In this document: positions 1-7,401 of the stretch, piece by piece
How the letters are laid out: every line of letters starts with the position of its first letter
How positions within the stretch are numbered: the first letter of the stretch is position 1
NCBI GenBank assembly: GCA_903824515.1
Contig: CAIJXA010000048.1
Location: 1 to 14,027, forward strand
Length of the DNA stretch: 14,027 nucleotides
Reading direction: 5' to 3'
Source: an uncultured bacterium
GTDB lineage: Bacteria; Patescibacteriota; Minisyncoccia; Moranbacterales; GWC2-37-73
The notes under the pieces: model-generated
What the model saw: only the letters and a program-made list of their open reading frames with translations
Databases searched by the model: none
Told to the model about the DNA's origin: nothing
Translations under genes and position numbers: made by a program

Positions 1-30
1 CTTTCTTTTTTAAAATCGACAATTCATTCC

Positions 31-75
31 TTTCACTTTTAGAGAAATGTGAAAATTTCTTTCTTTTTTTTCATG
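31..75 (+). terminator. Possible terminator of an upstream gene
   Basis: A six-base arm (31-36) pairs with 49-54, and three inner A-T pairs can form. A T-rich tract follows at about 56-72. This could end a gene lying left of the window. The stem is short and AT-rich, so it may be only an AT-rich coincidence. Confidence 0.25.
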
Positions 76-179
76 CTTATTTTTTTAAAAAATCCCACTT
101 TCTTATTCTACTAGTGTTCGGATTCATATGCGAATCTAGGATTGTAAAAATAACTGATACTGAATCAAATTAATTAGTT

Positions 180-350
180 TTTGTTTGTCGCTTGGGAGCT
201 GCACTTCTTAATAAGGGGAGTGCATCTCTCTTGGCGTAACACTGATTTGATTGATTCAGTGTGAGTCGGCAAGAATTGATCCTTGAAAAAGAAATAATAA
301 TACCTTTCAGTTTCAGGGAGAGTGCGAGAATAACTAAATGCTATTATCGC
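180..350 (+). ncRNA. Structured non-coding region, possible small RNA or leader
   Basis: There is no credible ORF from 1 to 441. Within it, 189-236 folds as a compound stem: 189-191 with 234-236, 194-198 with 226-230, and 200-205 with 219-224. A second hairpin pairs 239-245 with 256-262 exactly. A third pairs 324-332 with 342-350 with one mismatch. Three consecutive hairpins, partly GC-rich in an AT-rich spacer, suggest a structured RNA or a long leader of the 84-residue gene that starts at 442. No known RNA family was recognised, no clear promoter was placed, and strand is assumed from the downstream gene. Confidence 0.25.
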
Positions 351-441
351 GTGTCGTGTTGAAATGAATAATGGAAAATAATTAATCTTAAAATTAGTCA
401 GACGTTATCTTTTTTTTATCACTTAACTAACGGAGTTTGAA

Positions 442-696
442 ATGGAAGTAGGAATGGATTATGGGATTCGGAAACTTGCGGAAGGTCAAATTCAGGCCAT
501 CTTGAATGGGCTAGATTGGATTCCGCTTGGAGTCTCTGGTGGATGTGATAAGGATGGAAACATCACCTTTTTGAATGGGAAAGAAGAGGGTGATGATGAA
601 GACGAAGTTTCGCTGCTTCCGGATGATTATCCAGGAAAGAATGGCAAGACAAAGTATTCATATTTGCCATGTGGCAAATGGGATGAGGAGGTTTAA
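442..696 (+). CDS. Small acidic hypothetical protein (84 aa)
   Basis: The family is not recognised. The start is well supported: GGAG at 432-435 lies six bases before the ATG, and the gene is followed 24 bases after its stop by a strong terminator. The product is small, soluble and acidic. Its middle carries a run of Glu and Asp (about residues 47-56), with an aromatic and Gly/Lys-rich C-terminal part. It has two Cys (about 35 and 77), too far apart for an obvious zinc site, and no signal peptide or membrane segment. The sequence around the start (CGGAG then TTTGAAATG) nearly matches that of the zinc-ribbon gene at 8306, suggesting a shared type of translation start. It appears to be a single-gene unit, and no function can be assigned. 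Confidence 0.7.
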   Translation: MEVGMDYGIRKLAEGQIQAILNGLDWIPLGVSGGCDKDGNITFLNGKEEGDDEDEVSLLPDDYPGKNGKTKYSYLPCGKWDEEV

Positions 697-720
697 TTTG
701 TCCATCTCTCGCTTTTAAAT

Positions 721-758
721 GGGCACTGCAGCTCGAAGTTGCAGTGCCCTATTTTTTT
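721..758 (+). terminator. Intrinsic terminator after the 84-aa gene
   Basis: The arms 721-730 and 740-749 pair exactly over 10 bp. Three further inner pairs, one of them G-U, leave a three-base loop. A run of seven T follows at 752-758. This is one of the clearest terminators in the window. Confidence 0.93.
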
Positions 759-774
759 GTCGATACTTTTTAAT

Positions 775-803
775 TTGACTGATTTTATGGAAAATAGTAG
801 ACT
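775..803 (+). promoter_or_regulatory. Probable sigma70-type promoter for the first FGE-fold gene
   Basis: TTGACT at 775-780 and TAGACT at 798-803 are separated by 17 bases. They lie just after the preceding terminator and about 110 bases before the start at 913. The -10 box matches the consensus at four of six positions, so the call is moderate. It implies a leader of about 100 nt, similar to those of the genes at 2009 and 8306. Confidence 0.5.
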
Positions 804-912
804 GCTTTATCTTTTCTGATGACATCGCAAAAAAGAAGATCCTTAAAAAGTAAATGTAATAATAACCAGTTTGGATATGAAAATTCAAACATAAACCGTG
901 GGAGTGATTATT

Positions 913-1782
913 ATGGCCATAGCTAATGCGTGTAAGGATCTAATGGGTGCTTCGTATGTTCCTGTTTCCGGAGGAAAATTCTTGTGCTCCAAGACGGGCA
1001 GGCAGGAAGTTTTGCCTGACTTGTGTGTGGCGAAATACCTCGTAACAGGAAATTTATTCAGGAGATTCGTTGCCTATTTGGATGGGTGCTATCGTGAATG
1101 TGAAGAGTTTTGCTTACCGGGAATGTTTCGAACGCAGTTGAACATCATCGCTGAAAGCAATTCCTGGGGCGCTGATTTCAAGAATTATTTTCGAAAAGAG
1201 AAAGATCTCAGTGTGCTTTTTGGTTCTCTTTATGGTGATAATGATCGATTCAATGGTGATGATCAGCCGGTTGTGGGCGTGAATCAATATGCGGCAAAGG
1301 CTTATTGTTTGTGGCTATCTATGTTGGAAAATGAAGGTCTGGACACGGGCTTGTATTTTTTGCCGACAGACCAATTGTGGGAAGCTGCCGCCGCAGGAAT
1401 GAACAGTCGAAAATATCCTTGGCCAAAAGAGAAAGGGTCTCCTTCGCGAGTTTTGGCTCATTATGGTGCGATGGGTGCTGACTCGGGTGCCAAGCCAATC
1501 AGTGCTTATAGCAATGCAGAAGGGCAAACCCCGACAGGCATTTGTGGCATGGTTGGCAATGTCCTGACTTGGACGGATAGCTATTTCGATGATAGGACAT
1601 TCTCATTGCGCGGTAGCGCTTGGTTTGATTCAGTGGATCGGCTGCGATGCTCTTTCCGCGGCGAGCATTTTCATCCAACCGTGCGGGTCAATTTTGTTGG
1701 TTTTCGGGTCTGGCGTAAGGAGCAATGCCGAGAAAAGGGACGGGGTGAAATTTTTCACAATAACAATGGGCGCTCAGTTTGA
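913..1782 (+). CDS. FGE-sulfatase/SUMF1-fold protein, degenerate paralogue (289 aa)
   Basis: This is a homologue of the formylglycine-generating-enzyme fold, a C-type-lectin-like fold. Landmarks are an N-terminal VPVSGGKF (about 16-23), DQPVVGVNQYAAKAYCLWLS (about 117-136), LPTDQLWEAAAAG (150-162), RKYPWP (166-171), GNVLTW (215-220), RGSAW (233-237) and GFRVW (263-267). The start at ATG 913 is chosen over the in-frame GTG at 898 because GGGAG at 900-904 sits eight bases upstream. Compared with the paralogue at 8953, family signatures are worn: EWEYA is LWEAA, GNVWEW is GNVLTW, and RGGSW is RGSAW. Enzymatic activity is therefore doubtful, and a ligand-binding or structural role is as likely. 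The last 16 or so residues have no counterpart in the paralogue and run into the terminator. There is no signal peptide. Fold confidence is high; function is unknown. Confidence 0.85.
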   Translation: MAIANACKDLMGASYVPVSGGKFLCSKTGRQEVLPDLCVAKYLVTGNLFRRFVAYLDGCYRECEEFCLPGMFRTQLNIIAESNSWGADFKNYFRKEKDLSVLFGSLYGDNDRFNGDDQPVVGVNQYAAKAYCLWLSMLENEGLDTGLYFLPTDQLWEAAAAGMNSRKYPWPKEKGSPSRVLAHYGAMGADSGAKPISAYSNAEGQTPTGICGMVGNVLTWTDSYFDDRTFSLRGSAWFDSVDRLRCSFRGEHFHPTVRVNFVGFRVWRKEQCREKGRGEIFHNNNGRSV

Positions 1783-1807
1783 AACTGTAGCGCCCATTTT
1801 TTTGACT
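1767..1807 (+). terminator. Intrinsic terminator overlapping the stop codon
   Basis: The outer arms 1767-1774 and 1789-1796 pair exactly. The inner arms 1775-1779 and 1783-1787 also pair, leaving one bulged base (1788). Seven T follow at 1797-1803. The TGA stop of the FGE-fold gene (1780-1782) forms the three-base loop, so the end of the ORF lies inside the terminator. Confidence 0.92.
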
Positions 1808-1867
1808 TGTTTGCTGTTGAGGGCACTTTTAATGTGAAACTGGTGAAAATCTAGAATTGCCAACCCC

Positions 1868-1895
1868 TTGACATTTTTTTGTTTCGTGCTAGAAT
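1868..1895 (+). promoter_or_regulatory. Strong promoter for the membrane-protein gene
   Basis: A perfect TTGACA (1868-1873) is followed after 16 bases by TAGAAT (1890-1895). A TG one base before the -10 makes it an extended -10 promoter. Transcription should begin near 1902, giving a leader of about 105 nt before the ATG at 2009. The 16 bases from 1864 (ACCCCTTGACATTTTT) also occur around the promoter at 10083. Confidence 0.8.
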
Positions 1896-1951
1896 CTTTT
1901 GAAGTTCGTTGACATATCAATATTTCTGCAAGTGATTTCAGGAGTTTTTCG

Positions 1952-1982
1952 TCTCACAATGAGAGGTTAATAAGACTTCTCA
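1952..1982 (+). promoter_or_regulatory. Leader hairpin with alternative pairing before the membrane-protein gene
   Basis: Bases 1960-1967 can pair with 1975-1982 over eight bp (one G-U), with a seven-base loop. The left arm overlaps a second, smaller stem, CTCA (1953-1956) with TGAG (1960-1963). The two folds are mutually exclusive. The element lies in the inferred leader, about 14 bases before the SD. It could modulate translation, but this is inference from pairing alone. Confidence 0.35.
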
Positions 1983-2008
1983 CATAAACATAAAAAAGGA
2001 GAATATTC

Positions 2009-3256
2009 ATGGATCAAAATGCCACAACAAAGGCAGCGGCGCCTTCGCTATCAGTAACGATAAACGGCGGCAAGGAGTTGCTTAATTCGGCGACTGTTCC
2101 AGTCAGATGGTGGGTCAGTGACGAAATTATCAACAAAAATCCCAAGTACATTCTTTTCTTTGAACAAGGAGAAAAAGAAAAGAACGGCTATCAATCTGAT
2201 CATTGCGGACATCGATATCTTGTTGAGCTTACAAGTGTTGTTAAGTTTCTCGAGTTTTTTTCCTCAGGAAGGCATCGCATGATAGCCGTAGTATTTCAGA
2301 ATTATGAAGCTGCAAAGGTCTTTATGCAGGTAAGAAGTTTTGAGAAGGAAGGAGCGAAGCAATACACGGAAGGACTGGACTGGCAAAGAATAGCCCGTAG
2401 GCTTGATAATGAGGAGGAAAGTGTTGGATTAGAGGAGGTGCTGGGTGTGAGCATTGTGGAATTTGATGTTCCAGCCGATAAATTTGCCAAAAAACCGAAG
2501 GACAGCAAATCTTGGGTTGTGCGACAACTTTGGTTCTGGGCTTGCCTGTGGCAGGATGAGCCGGCCGATGAATGCCAGTTCAAGAAAAGGGCTTGGCTTG
2601 GATGTTGGGCTTGGAAACCGGTAGCTTTGTGTCTGCAGGTTGCAGTTCAATTTATCACTGGGTTGTTTTATGCTACGTACATCCTTGTCGCCAGTTTGGC
2701 GGTGTTGTTTGCTGGTTTCAGGTCACTGCCAATTTTGCAGGGAATGAAGGATGCAGTTTTGTGGAAAAGAACAGGCCTGCGGGTTTTGAGATATTATAGC
2801 AGAGGCAGTTCCATACAACACAAATATTCGTATAAGCTGTGGTCCTATGCCAAAGAAGAAGCCAAATATATGAAATTCTCACCTATTGAGATTGTTGCGA
2901 TAATTGGCTTAATATTCGTTTTCGTGAACAACACGAAACTTGCAATTGGCATTATGGGAATTGTGCTTTCGTTTGCTGCTGTTATCATCATGGTGTTAGC
3001 TGCTAATTTTGCTGCTTCAAAGCTTATGGAGTATTTTTCTCCTAAGTTGGCTGCTTCAAAAAAGCTAAAGAGAGAAACTGCAGTGAAGGCTGATCTCGTA
3101 TGGGCAAGAAGCACCGTGCACATTTCCAAGAGAAGTGATGAGGTCGATTTGAACATCGAATTCAAGGGAGGAGCTCTTTCTCAAGGATTTCAAAAGGCCT
3201 ATGTCATGTTCTGGGAAAAGAAAGAAGAAATTTGCAAACCCTATGATCAGAAATGA
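2009..3256 (+). CDS. Hypothetical membrane protein with cytoplasmic-type N-terminal domain (415 aa)
   Basis: The family is not recognised. Residues 1-200 look soluble, with a beta-rich start (about 13-80) and a charged helical stretch (about 110-145). A Trp/Cys-rich segment follows (about 169-202, with W175, W177, W181, W196, W200, W202 and C179, C189, C199). Hydrophobic helices cover about 204-237 (long enough for one to two passes), 293-307 and 310-333. The last 80 residues are charged and mixed. The start is secure: AAGGAG at 1996-2001 is seven bases before the ATG, and a strong promoter and terminator flank the gene, making it a one-gene unit. The Trp/Cys cluster just before the membrane could bind a metal or sit at the interface, but no known motif was matched. 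No signal peptide is seen. Confidence 0.85.
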   Translation: MDQNATTKAAAPSLSVTINGGKELLNSATVPVRWWVSDEIINKNPKYILFFEQGEKEKNGYQSDHCGHRYLVELTSVVKFLEFFSSGRHRMIAVVFQNYEAAKVFMQVRSFEKEGAKQYTEGLDWQRIARRLDNEEESVGLEEVLGVSIVEFDVPADKFAKKPKDSKSWVVRQLWFWACLWQDEPADECQFKKRAWLGCWAWKPVALCLQVAVQFITGLFYATYILVASLAVLFAGFRSLPILQGMKDAVLWKRTGLRVLRYYSRGSSIQHKYSYKLWSYAKEEAKYMKFSPIEIVAIIGLIFVFVNNTKLAIGIMGIVLSFAAVIIMVLAANFAASKLMEYFSPKLAASKKLKRETAVKADLVWARSTVHISKRSDEVDLNIEFKGGALSQGFQKAYVMFWEKKEEICKPYDQK

Positions 3257-3276
3257 TCTGAGGATTTAGTTTTATG

Positions 3277-3314
3277 AAAGAGGCTCGGTTAATCCATAAC
3301 TGACCTCTTTTTTT
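3277..3314 (+). terminator. Intrinsic terminator after the membrane-protein gene
   Basis: The arms 3277-3283 and 3304-3310 pair over seven bp. The inner arms 3286-3291 and 3297-3302 pair with one G-U around a five-base loop. The T run covers 3308-3314. The stem begins 20 bases after the TGA stop. Confidence 0.88.
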
Positions 3315-3550
3315 GTTGTTAAAATTTTACTAAATATGATTTTTTTGATAATAATATCTATACGGAATCAATTCAGCTATCAATAGTGGGAATCCGGATG
3401 TTCAGCAGAAATAGCGCCTTCCGTCTTAAATTTGCCAAAATGTCTAGGTATGACATTTCTAAAAATCGGTGACAAATCGGTTGCAACTCTTTACATATTA
3501 TCATTTTTCTGATACCATTTTTAATTAGCAAATGCTTGAATTGTAGAATG

Positions 3551-3587
3551 TATTTTGTATTAGGTATGATGTATCTGATACAAAATA
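3551..3587. repeat. Long AT-rich inverted repeat upstream of uvrA
   Basis: Bases 3551-3560 pair exactly with 3578-3587. The inner bases extend the stem with mixed Watson-Crick and G-U pairs to about 17 bp around a three-base loop. The downstream side is AT-rich (TTTTATT). It may be a weak terminator, an operator, or a cruciform-type site; the sequence does not decide. Confidence 0.5.
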
Positions 3588-3641
3588 TTTTATTAGGCAG
3601 TAAGTGATTTTGCGAAACAAATTTATACATTATACACCATA

Positions 3642-3662
3642 CCTGCCTACCGGACAGGCAGG
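3642..3662. repeat. GC-rich hairpin CCTGCCT/AGGCAGG before uvrA
   Basis: CCTGCCT (3642-3648) pairs with AGGCAGG (3656-3662) around a seven-base loop, 24 bases before the uvrA ATG. It stands out as GC-rich in an AT-rich spacer and lacks a T run on either strand, so it is not a terminator. Short GC-rich palindromes like this are often interspersed repeats; copy number elsewhere cannot be seen here. Confidence 0.5.
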
Positions 3663-3686
3663 CAAGATACTAAATACATAAATACT

Positions 3687-6479
3687 ATGGCTTCCAAAAA
3701 AACAACTCCAAACAACGTGCGAGATATTGTAATTAAGGGGGCGCGGGTTAATAATTTAAAAAATATTGACGTGACAATTCCGCGCGACAAATTTGTGGTC
3801 ATCACGGGACTTTCTGGGTCTGGAAAATCTTCACTGGCTTTTGACACCATTTATGCTGAGGGAAATCGCAGGTATATGGAAGGGCTTTCTTCTTATGCCC
3901 GAAATTTTTTAGATCCGTCAGTCAAACCCGATGTGGACAAGATCGAAAATCTTTCACCACCGATTTCAATTGATCAAAAAAGTATTTCACGCTCTCCGCG
4001 TTCAACGGTGGGGACGCTGACAGAGGTTTATGACTATTTGCGTATTTTGTATGCGAAGGTTGGTGTGATTCATTGCCCGGAGTGTGGCACCTCCATGCAA
4101 AAAAGGAGTAATCGAGAAATTTTGGACGAAATTTTGACGTTTTCGCATCACACGCAGATTGCCATTTTGGCTAAACTGAAAGATGCTTCAACTGGTAAAG
4201 AACTTTTGCGACACATTCAGCGTTTGGGCTATGCTCGCGTGAGATTTGGCGAGAGAATGCACACTATTACCGATGCAATGTCCATGAACGAGATTGAAAT
4301 TGTTGGCGAAATTGAAATAGTCATTGATCGTGTGGTTTTGGACAAGAAAAATCCTGACAATGAACGCATGCTTGATTCGATTGAAACAGCTATGAAAATG
4401 GGCAACAATTCCATGAAAATTTTGTTTGATAATATTGAAGAGAGAAATTATAATCAAGACTTTTTTTGCAGTAAATGTGGCATCAAAATTAAGGAAGTGA
4501 CTCCGAGACACTTTTCTTTCAATAGTCCCGAGGGAGCTTGCGATATTTGTAGTGGTCTGGGGTATACCCTTAAAATCAATAGGGAGTTAGTTGTCCCAAA
4601 TATAAATCTTTCTATTGCAGAGGGTGCAATTCAGCCATGGAGCAAGTCCGGGGGAAAAATAAACGGACAAAACAGTCAGTTGCTGTCATTAAAAGAGGTT
4701 GCCAAGAAGTATAAATTTTCTTTGAACGTACCAATGAAAAAATTTACAACCAAACAATGGGACGTTGTTCTTTTTGGTGGGCAAGGCTTCGAGGGTGTCA
4801 TTCCAGCGCTGGAAAAGAAATATTTTGAAACTAAATCAGAATATCTTCGAAGTGAAATTGAGAAATATATGACGGCTCATATATGTGAAACTTGTCAGGG
4901 TAAGCGATTGAAAAAGGAATTTTTGGCAGTTGAAATCGATGGGAAAACCATTGATGATTTGGTTTCAATGAGTGTGACTCACATCAAAGAGTTTTTTCAG
5001 GGAGCTGGCGACTGGAAACAAACCTCTCAGGAAAAAGAAATTGAGAGGCCGATTTTTCGGGAAATTTTGCAGAGACTTAAGGCTCTTGAAAATGTTGGTT
5101 TGGAATATTTGAATTTGGGGCGCTCAGCTCAAACAATTTCTGGAGGTGAAGCGCAGCGAATTCGTTTGGCAGCCCAACTCAATTCTCAATTAATGGGAAT
5201 CGTGTATGTTTTGGATGAGCCATCCATCGGTCTTCATAGTCGTGATACGGAAAAATTGATTGCGACAATGAGGCAGCTGCAAAACGTAGGTAATTCACTA
5301 ATTGTAGTTGAACATGACGAAAGTATTATCAAGGCAGCTGACTGGATTGTTGATATGGGACCTGGGGCTGGCGAAGAAGGTGGCATCGTGGTTTTTGAAG
5401 GTGACTACAAACAACTTCTTAAGAGTAAAAATTTAACTGCACAATATATTTCCAAGAAGAAAAAAGTTTCCGAAAAGAAAAAGTATCGAGTTGGCAACGG
5501 CAAGCAAATTGAAATCATTGGCGCCACAGAACATAATCTCAAAAATATCGATGTGGCTATTCCACTTGAAAAGTTTGTGGCTATTTGCGGAGTTTCTGGT
5601 TCTGGCAAATCAACTTTAGTTAAGGATATCTTGGCAAAAGCTTTGTCGAGATATTTTTATGGCAGTCGAGACTTGCCTGGCAAGCACAAAAAAATCAAAG
5701 GGTTTGAGAATGTTAAAAAGGTTATTAGCATTAATCAAAATCCAATTGGTCGAACACCGCGTTCAAATGCCGCAACCTATACAGGAGTTTTCTCGCACAT
5801 TCGGGACCTTTTTGCCAGTGTGGAGGAGGCCAAAACCCGTAACTACACGGCTAGTCGCTTCAGTTTTAATATGAAAGGTGGTCGCTGCGAGGTTTGCCAG
5901 GGAGACGGATCAAGAAAAATTGAGATGCATCTGCTGCCTGATGTCTATGTGAAATGCGAAGCTTGCAATGGAACACGTTTTAGCAAAAAAACCTTAGAAA
6001 TTGAATATAAGGGTTTTAATGTTGCGCAAATTTTGGATATGGATGTACGCTTGGCACTGCGATTTTTTGCTAGGCATCCCTTGATTGCCGAAAAGCTCAA
6101 GACGATGGAAGATGTTGGGTTGGGATATTTGAAACTTGGACAAAGCGCCACCAATCTTTCTGGTGGCGAAGCTCAGCGGATTAAGTTGGCAACTGAACTT
6201 GCTCGTAAATCAACAGGAAACACACTTTATATTTTGGACGAACCAACAGCAGGTCTTCATTTTGATGACATTCGAAAATTATTAAGCGTGCTTAATGCTC
6301 TTGTGGACAAGGGGAATACTGTTATTGTGGTTGAACACAATCTGGATGTAATCAGGGATGCTGATTGGGTAATTGAACTCGGCCCGGATGGGGGAGAATT
6401 GGGAGGCTATCTTAATTTTGAAGGCACGCCAGAGAAGTTGAAAAAAGATAAAAAAAGTTGGACCGCACGCTATTTGTAA
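3687..6479 (+). CDS. uvrA: UvrABC excision nuclease subunit A (930 aa)
   Basis: UvrA is the ATP-driven damage-recognition subunit of nucleotide excision repair and loads UvrB onto lesions. Both ABC ATPase modules are complete. Module 1 has Walker A GLSGSGKS (41-48), signature SGGEAQRIRLA (from 485) and Walker B VLDEPS (D510, E511). Module 2 has GVSGSGKS (from 635), signature SGGEAQRIKLA (from 825) and ILDEPT (D851). Cys pairs that build the zinc modules are present: C130/C133 and C400/C403, C261/C264 and C285/C288, C734/C737 and C757/C760. The length is normal for the family (E. coli about 940). The gene stands alone here, without uvrB or uvrC. No SD precedes the ATG, but homology to UvrA begins within the first 15-20 residues, supporting this start. 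No clear terminator follows. Confidence 0.99.
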   Translation: MASKKTTPNNVRDIVIKGARVNNLKNIDVTIPRDKFVVITGLSGSGKSSLAFDTIYAEGNRRYMEGLSSYARNFLDPSVKPDVDKIENLSPPISIDQKSISRSPRSTVGTLTEVYDYLRILYAKVGVIHCPECGTSMQKRSNREILDEILTFSHHTQIAILAKLKDASTGKELLRHIQRLGYARVRFGERMHTITDAMSMNEIEIVGEIEIVIDRVVLDKKNPDNERMLDSIETAMKMGNNSMKILFDNIEERNYNQDFFCSKCGIKIKEVTPRHFSFNSPEGACDICSGLGYTLKINRELVVPNINLSIAEGAIQPWSKSGGKINGQNSQLLSLKEVAKKYKFSLNVPMKKFTTKQWDVVLFGGQGFEGVIPALEKKYFETKSEYLRSEIEKYMTAHICETCQGKRLKKEFLAVEIDGKTIDDLVSMSVTHIKEFFQGAGDWKQTSQEKEIERPIFREILQRLKALENVGLEYLNLGRSAQTISGGEAQRIRLAAQLNSQLMGIVYVLDEPSIGLHSRDTEKLIATMRQLQNVGNSLIVVEHDESIIKAADWIVDMGPGAGEEGGIVVFEGDYKQLLKSKNLTAQYISKKKKVSEKKKYRVGNGKQIEIIGATEHNLKNIDVAIPLEKFVAICGVSGSGKSTLVKDILAKALSRYFYGSRDLPGKHKKIKGFENVKKVISINQNPIGRTPRSNAATYTGVFSHIRDLFASVEEAKTRNYTASRFSFNMKGGRCEVCQGDGSRKIEMHLLPDVYVKCEACNGTRFSKKTLEIEYKGFNVAQILDMDVRLALRFFARHPLIAEKLKTMEDVGLGYLKLGQSATNLSGGEAQRIKLATELARKSTGNTLYILDEPTAGLHFDDIRKLLSVLNALVDKGNTVIVVEHNLDVIRDADWVIELGPDGGELGGYLNFEGTPEKLKKDKKSWTARYL

Positions 6480-6843
6480 AAAGTAATTTTAAATTCAGAA
6501 TTGACTTCTATCTCCACATTTCTTTTTTCCGCAAAAAGAAACCTGGAGGAAAGAAAAACTCGCACCGGATGAAGATACTGTGGCAAAAACTTCGTTCTTC
6601 TCTTCACCCTCCGGGTATATATTGTCTGGACAAAATCAAAGATTTTGAAAGCCAATTAAAATTCCCGCTGCACTTTTTCTGCTGAAAAAGCTCGCTTGAA
6701 ATTTCTTAACGCTCATCACTTGTTTTTCGCTTACGTACTTCATATGGTGCAGGAAGGATGCAAGAAAAATCCTAACTATTTCTAAATTTAAATCATTTCA
6801 AATTTTTAATTGTCATTTTAATTTTTGAGATTTATATTTTGCA
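6480..6843. other. Intergenic region between uvrA and the minus-strand gene
   Basis: Two overlapping short ORFs on opposite strands (6458-6685 plus, 6470-6655 minus) have no SD and no family resemblance. A hairpin pairs 6673-6679 with 6684-6690 around a four-base loop, without a T run on either strand. The composition at about 6530-6620 is richer in G and C than its flanks and could be a remnant of a lost gene or a repeat. The two flanking genes converge here, so one would expect a bidirectional terminator; none is convincing. Confidence 0.35.
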
Positions 6844-7305
6844 TTAAAAAAATACTAGTATTATGATTGCAATTAGTGAGAAGATAATGTCATTCAGGTT
6901 GTTTCGCAGTTTCCAATCATAACGCTGGTCGCCTTTGGGATAGGGATGGACCCATTCGTGAAAGTGAAATATTTTTTCAAGAAAGCTGAAATTTAATCTC
7001 CAATATAGCAGTGTGAGTAGATCTGGAAACATAGAAAAAAATGATCCCAAAAGGATATTTCTGATTGTCTCATTGGAGGCGTGTGAAAATCTCAAATAGA
7101 TAAAAATTATCGCCAGCGCAGAAAACAAGTCAAGAACTACTCGCCAAGCTGCAGTTTTAAATTTAGTGCTTCGGTTGAGATATTCTCCATGGCGAAAAGT
7201 ATCAAGACAAAAATGCAGTGCGATAGCCAGGGGTGCTACAATGAGCGGGTTTCCGATTTGTTTGCCTAGTGCAGCGCCAACGAGGGCGTGAGTGATTAGA
7301 ATCAT
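6844..7305 (-). CDS. Small membrane protein, YdjM/DUF457-like putative metal-dependent hydrolase (153 aa)
   Basis: The protein has about four hydrophobic segments (about 21-35, 56-71, 81-102, 140-153). It also carries the spaced polar residues typical of the YdjM/DUF457 family of membrane proteins annotated as metal-dependent hydrolases: H6 near the N-terminus, H31-x3-D35-x3-H39, the pair P94-D95 and a His-rich stretch HFHEWVH (114-120). Biochemical function in this family is largely unproven, so only the family resemblance is claimed. The start at 7305 gives an N-terminus (MILITHALVGAALG) that fits the family. No SD is visible. The gene diverges from rsmI across 94 bases holding an 8-bp tandem repeat, so both may share that regulatory region. 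Confidence 0.75.
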   Translation of the reverse strand: MILITHALVGAALGKQIGNPLIVAPLAIALHFCLDTFRHGEYLNRSTKFKTAAWRVVLDLFSALAIIFIYLRFSHASNETIRNILLGSFFSMFPDLLTLLYWRLNFSFLEKIFHFHEWVHPYPKGDQRYDWKLRNNLNDIIFSLIAIIILVFF

Positions 7306-7362
7306 ATAAACTTTAATAGAAAGTTTTAAGGTTTTTAAAGTTTGTAAAGTAAATTCAAAAAT

Positions 7363-7401
7363 ACTTTATAACTTTATAACTTTATAACTTTATAACTTTA
7401 T
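7363..7401. repeat. 8-bp tandem repeat ACTTTATA, about 4.9 copies, abutting the rsmI start
   Basis: The unit ACTTTATA is repeated without interruption, and the last partial copy supplies the first bases of the rsmI start codon. Each unit junction contains TATAAC, one mismatch from a consensus -10 box. The array occupies the whole region where a ribosome-binding site and promoter would be expected. Slippage could alter copy number. Confidence 0.85.

Larger units (their letters stand above)
3315..3686 (+). other. Intergenic region upstream of uvrA
   Basis: No credible gene is seen here. A minus-strand ORF (3373-3630) has no SD or family resemblance and is made largely by AT-rich palindromes. 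The region holds a long hairpin (3551-3587), a GC-rich hairpin (3642-3662) and a weak promoter guess, TTGCGA (3610-3615) with TATACA (3631-3636), spacer only 15. The uvrA start has no SD; the bases before its ATG are A/T-rich. Confidence 0.5.

Noticed and set aside
898..912. GTG at 898 as start of the first FGE-fold gene
   Set aside because: The ATG at 913 has GGGAG eight bases upstream, and the GTG itself overlaps that SD region.
913..1782. Genuine sulfatase-activating enzyme
   Set aside because: Family signatures are degenerate, and no sulfatase gene or copper-site cysteine pair could be identified in the window.
1589..1837. Plus-strand ORF overlapping the end of the first FGE-fold gene
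   Set aside because: It is a shadow frame that crosses the terminator hairpin and has no SD.
3373..3630. Minus-strand ORF of 85 residues upstream of uvrA
   Set aside because: It has no SD, no family resemblance, and runs through AT-rich palindromes; chance ORF more likely.
4188..4511. Minus-strand ORF of 107 residues inside uvrA
   Set aside because: It lies entirely within a highly conserved coding region and is a shadow of the uvrA codons.
6458..6685. Overlapping plus and minus ORFs after uvrA
   Set aside because: Both are short, lysine/arginine/phenylalanine-rich AT products without SD; neither looks like a protein family.
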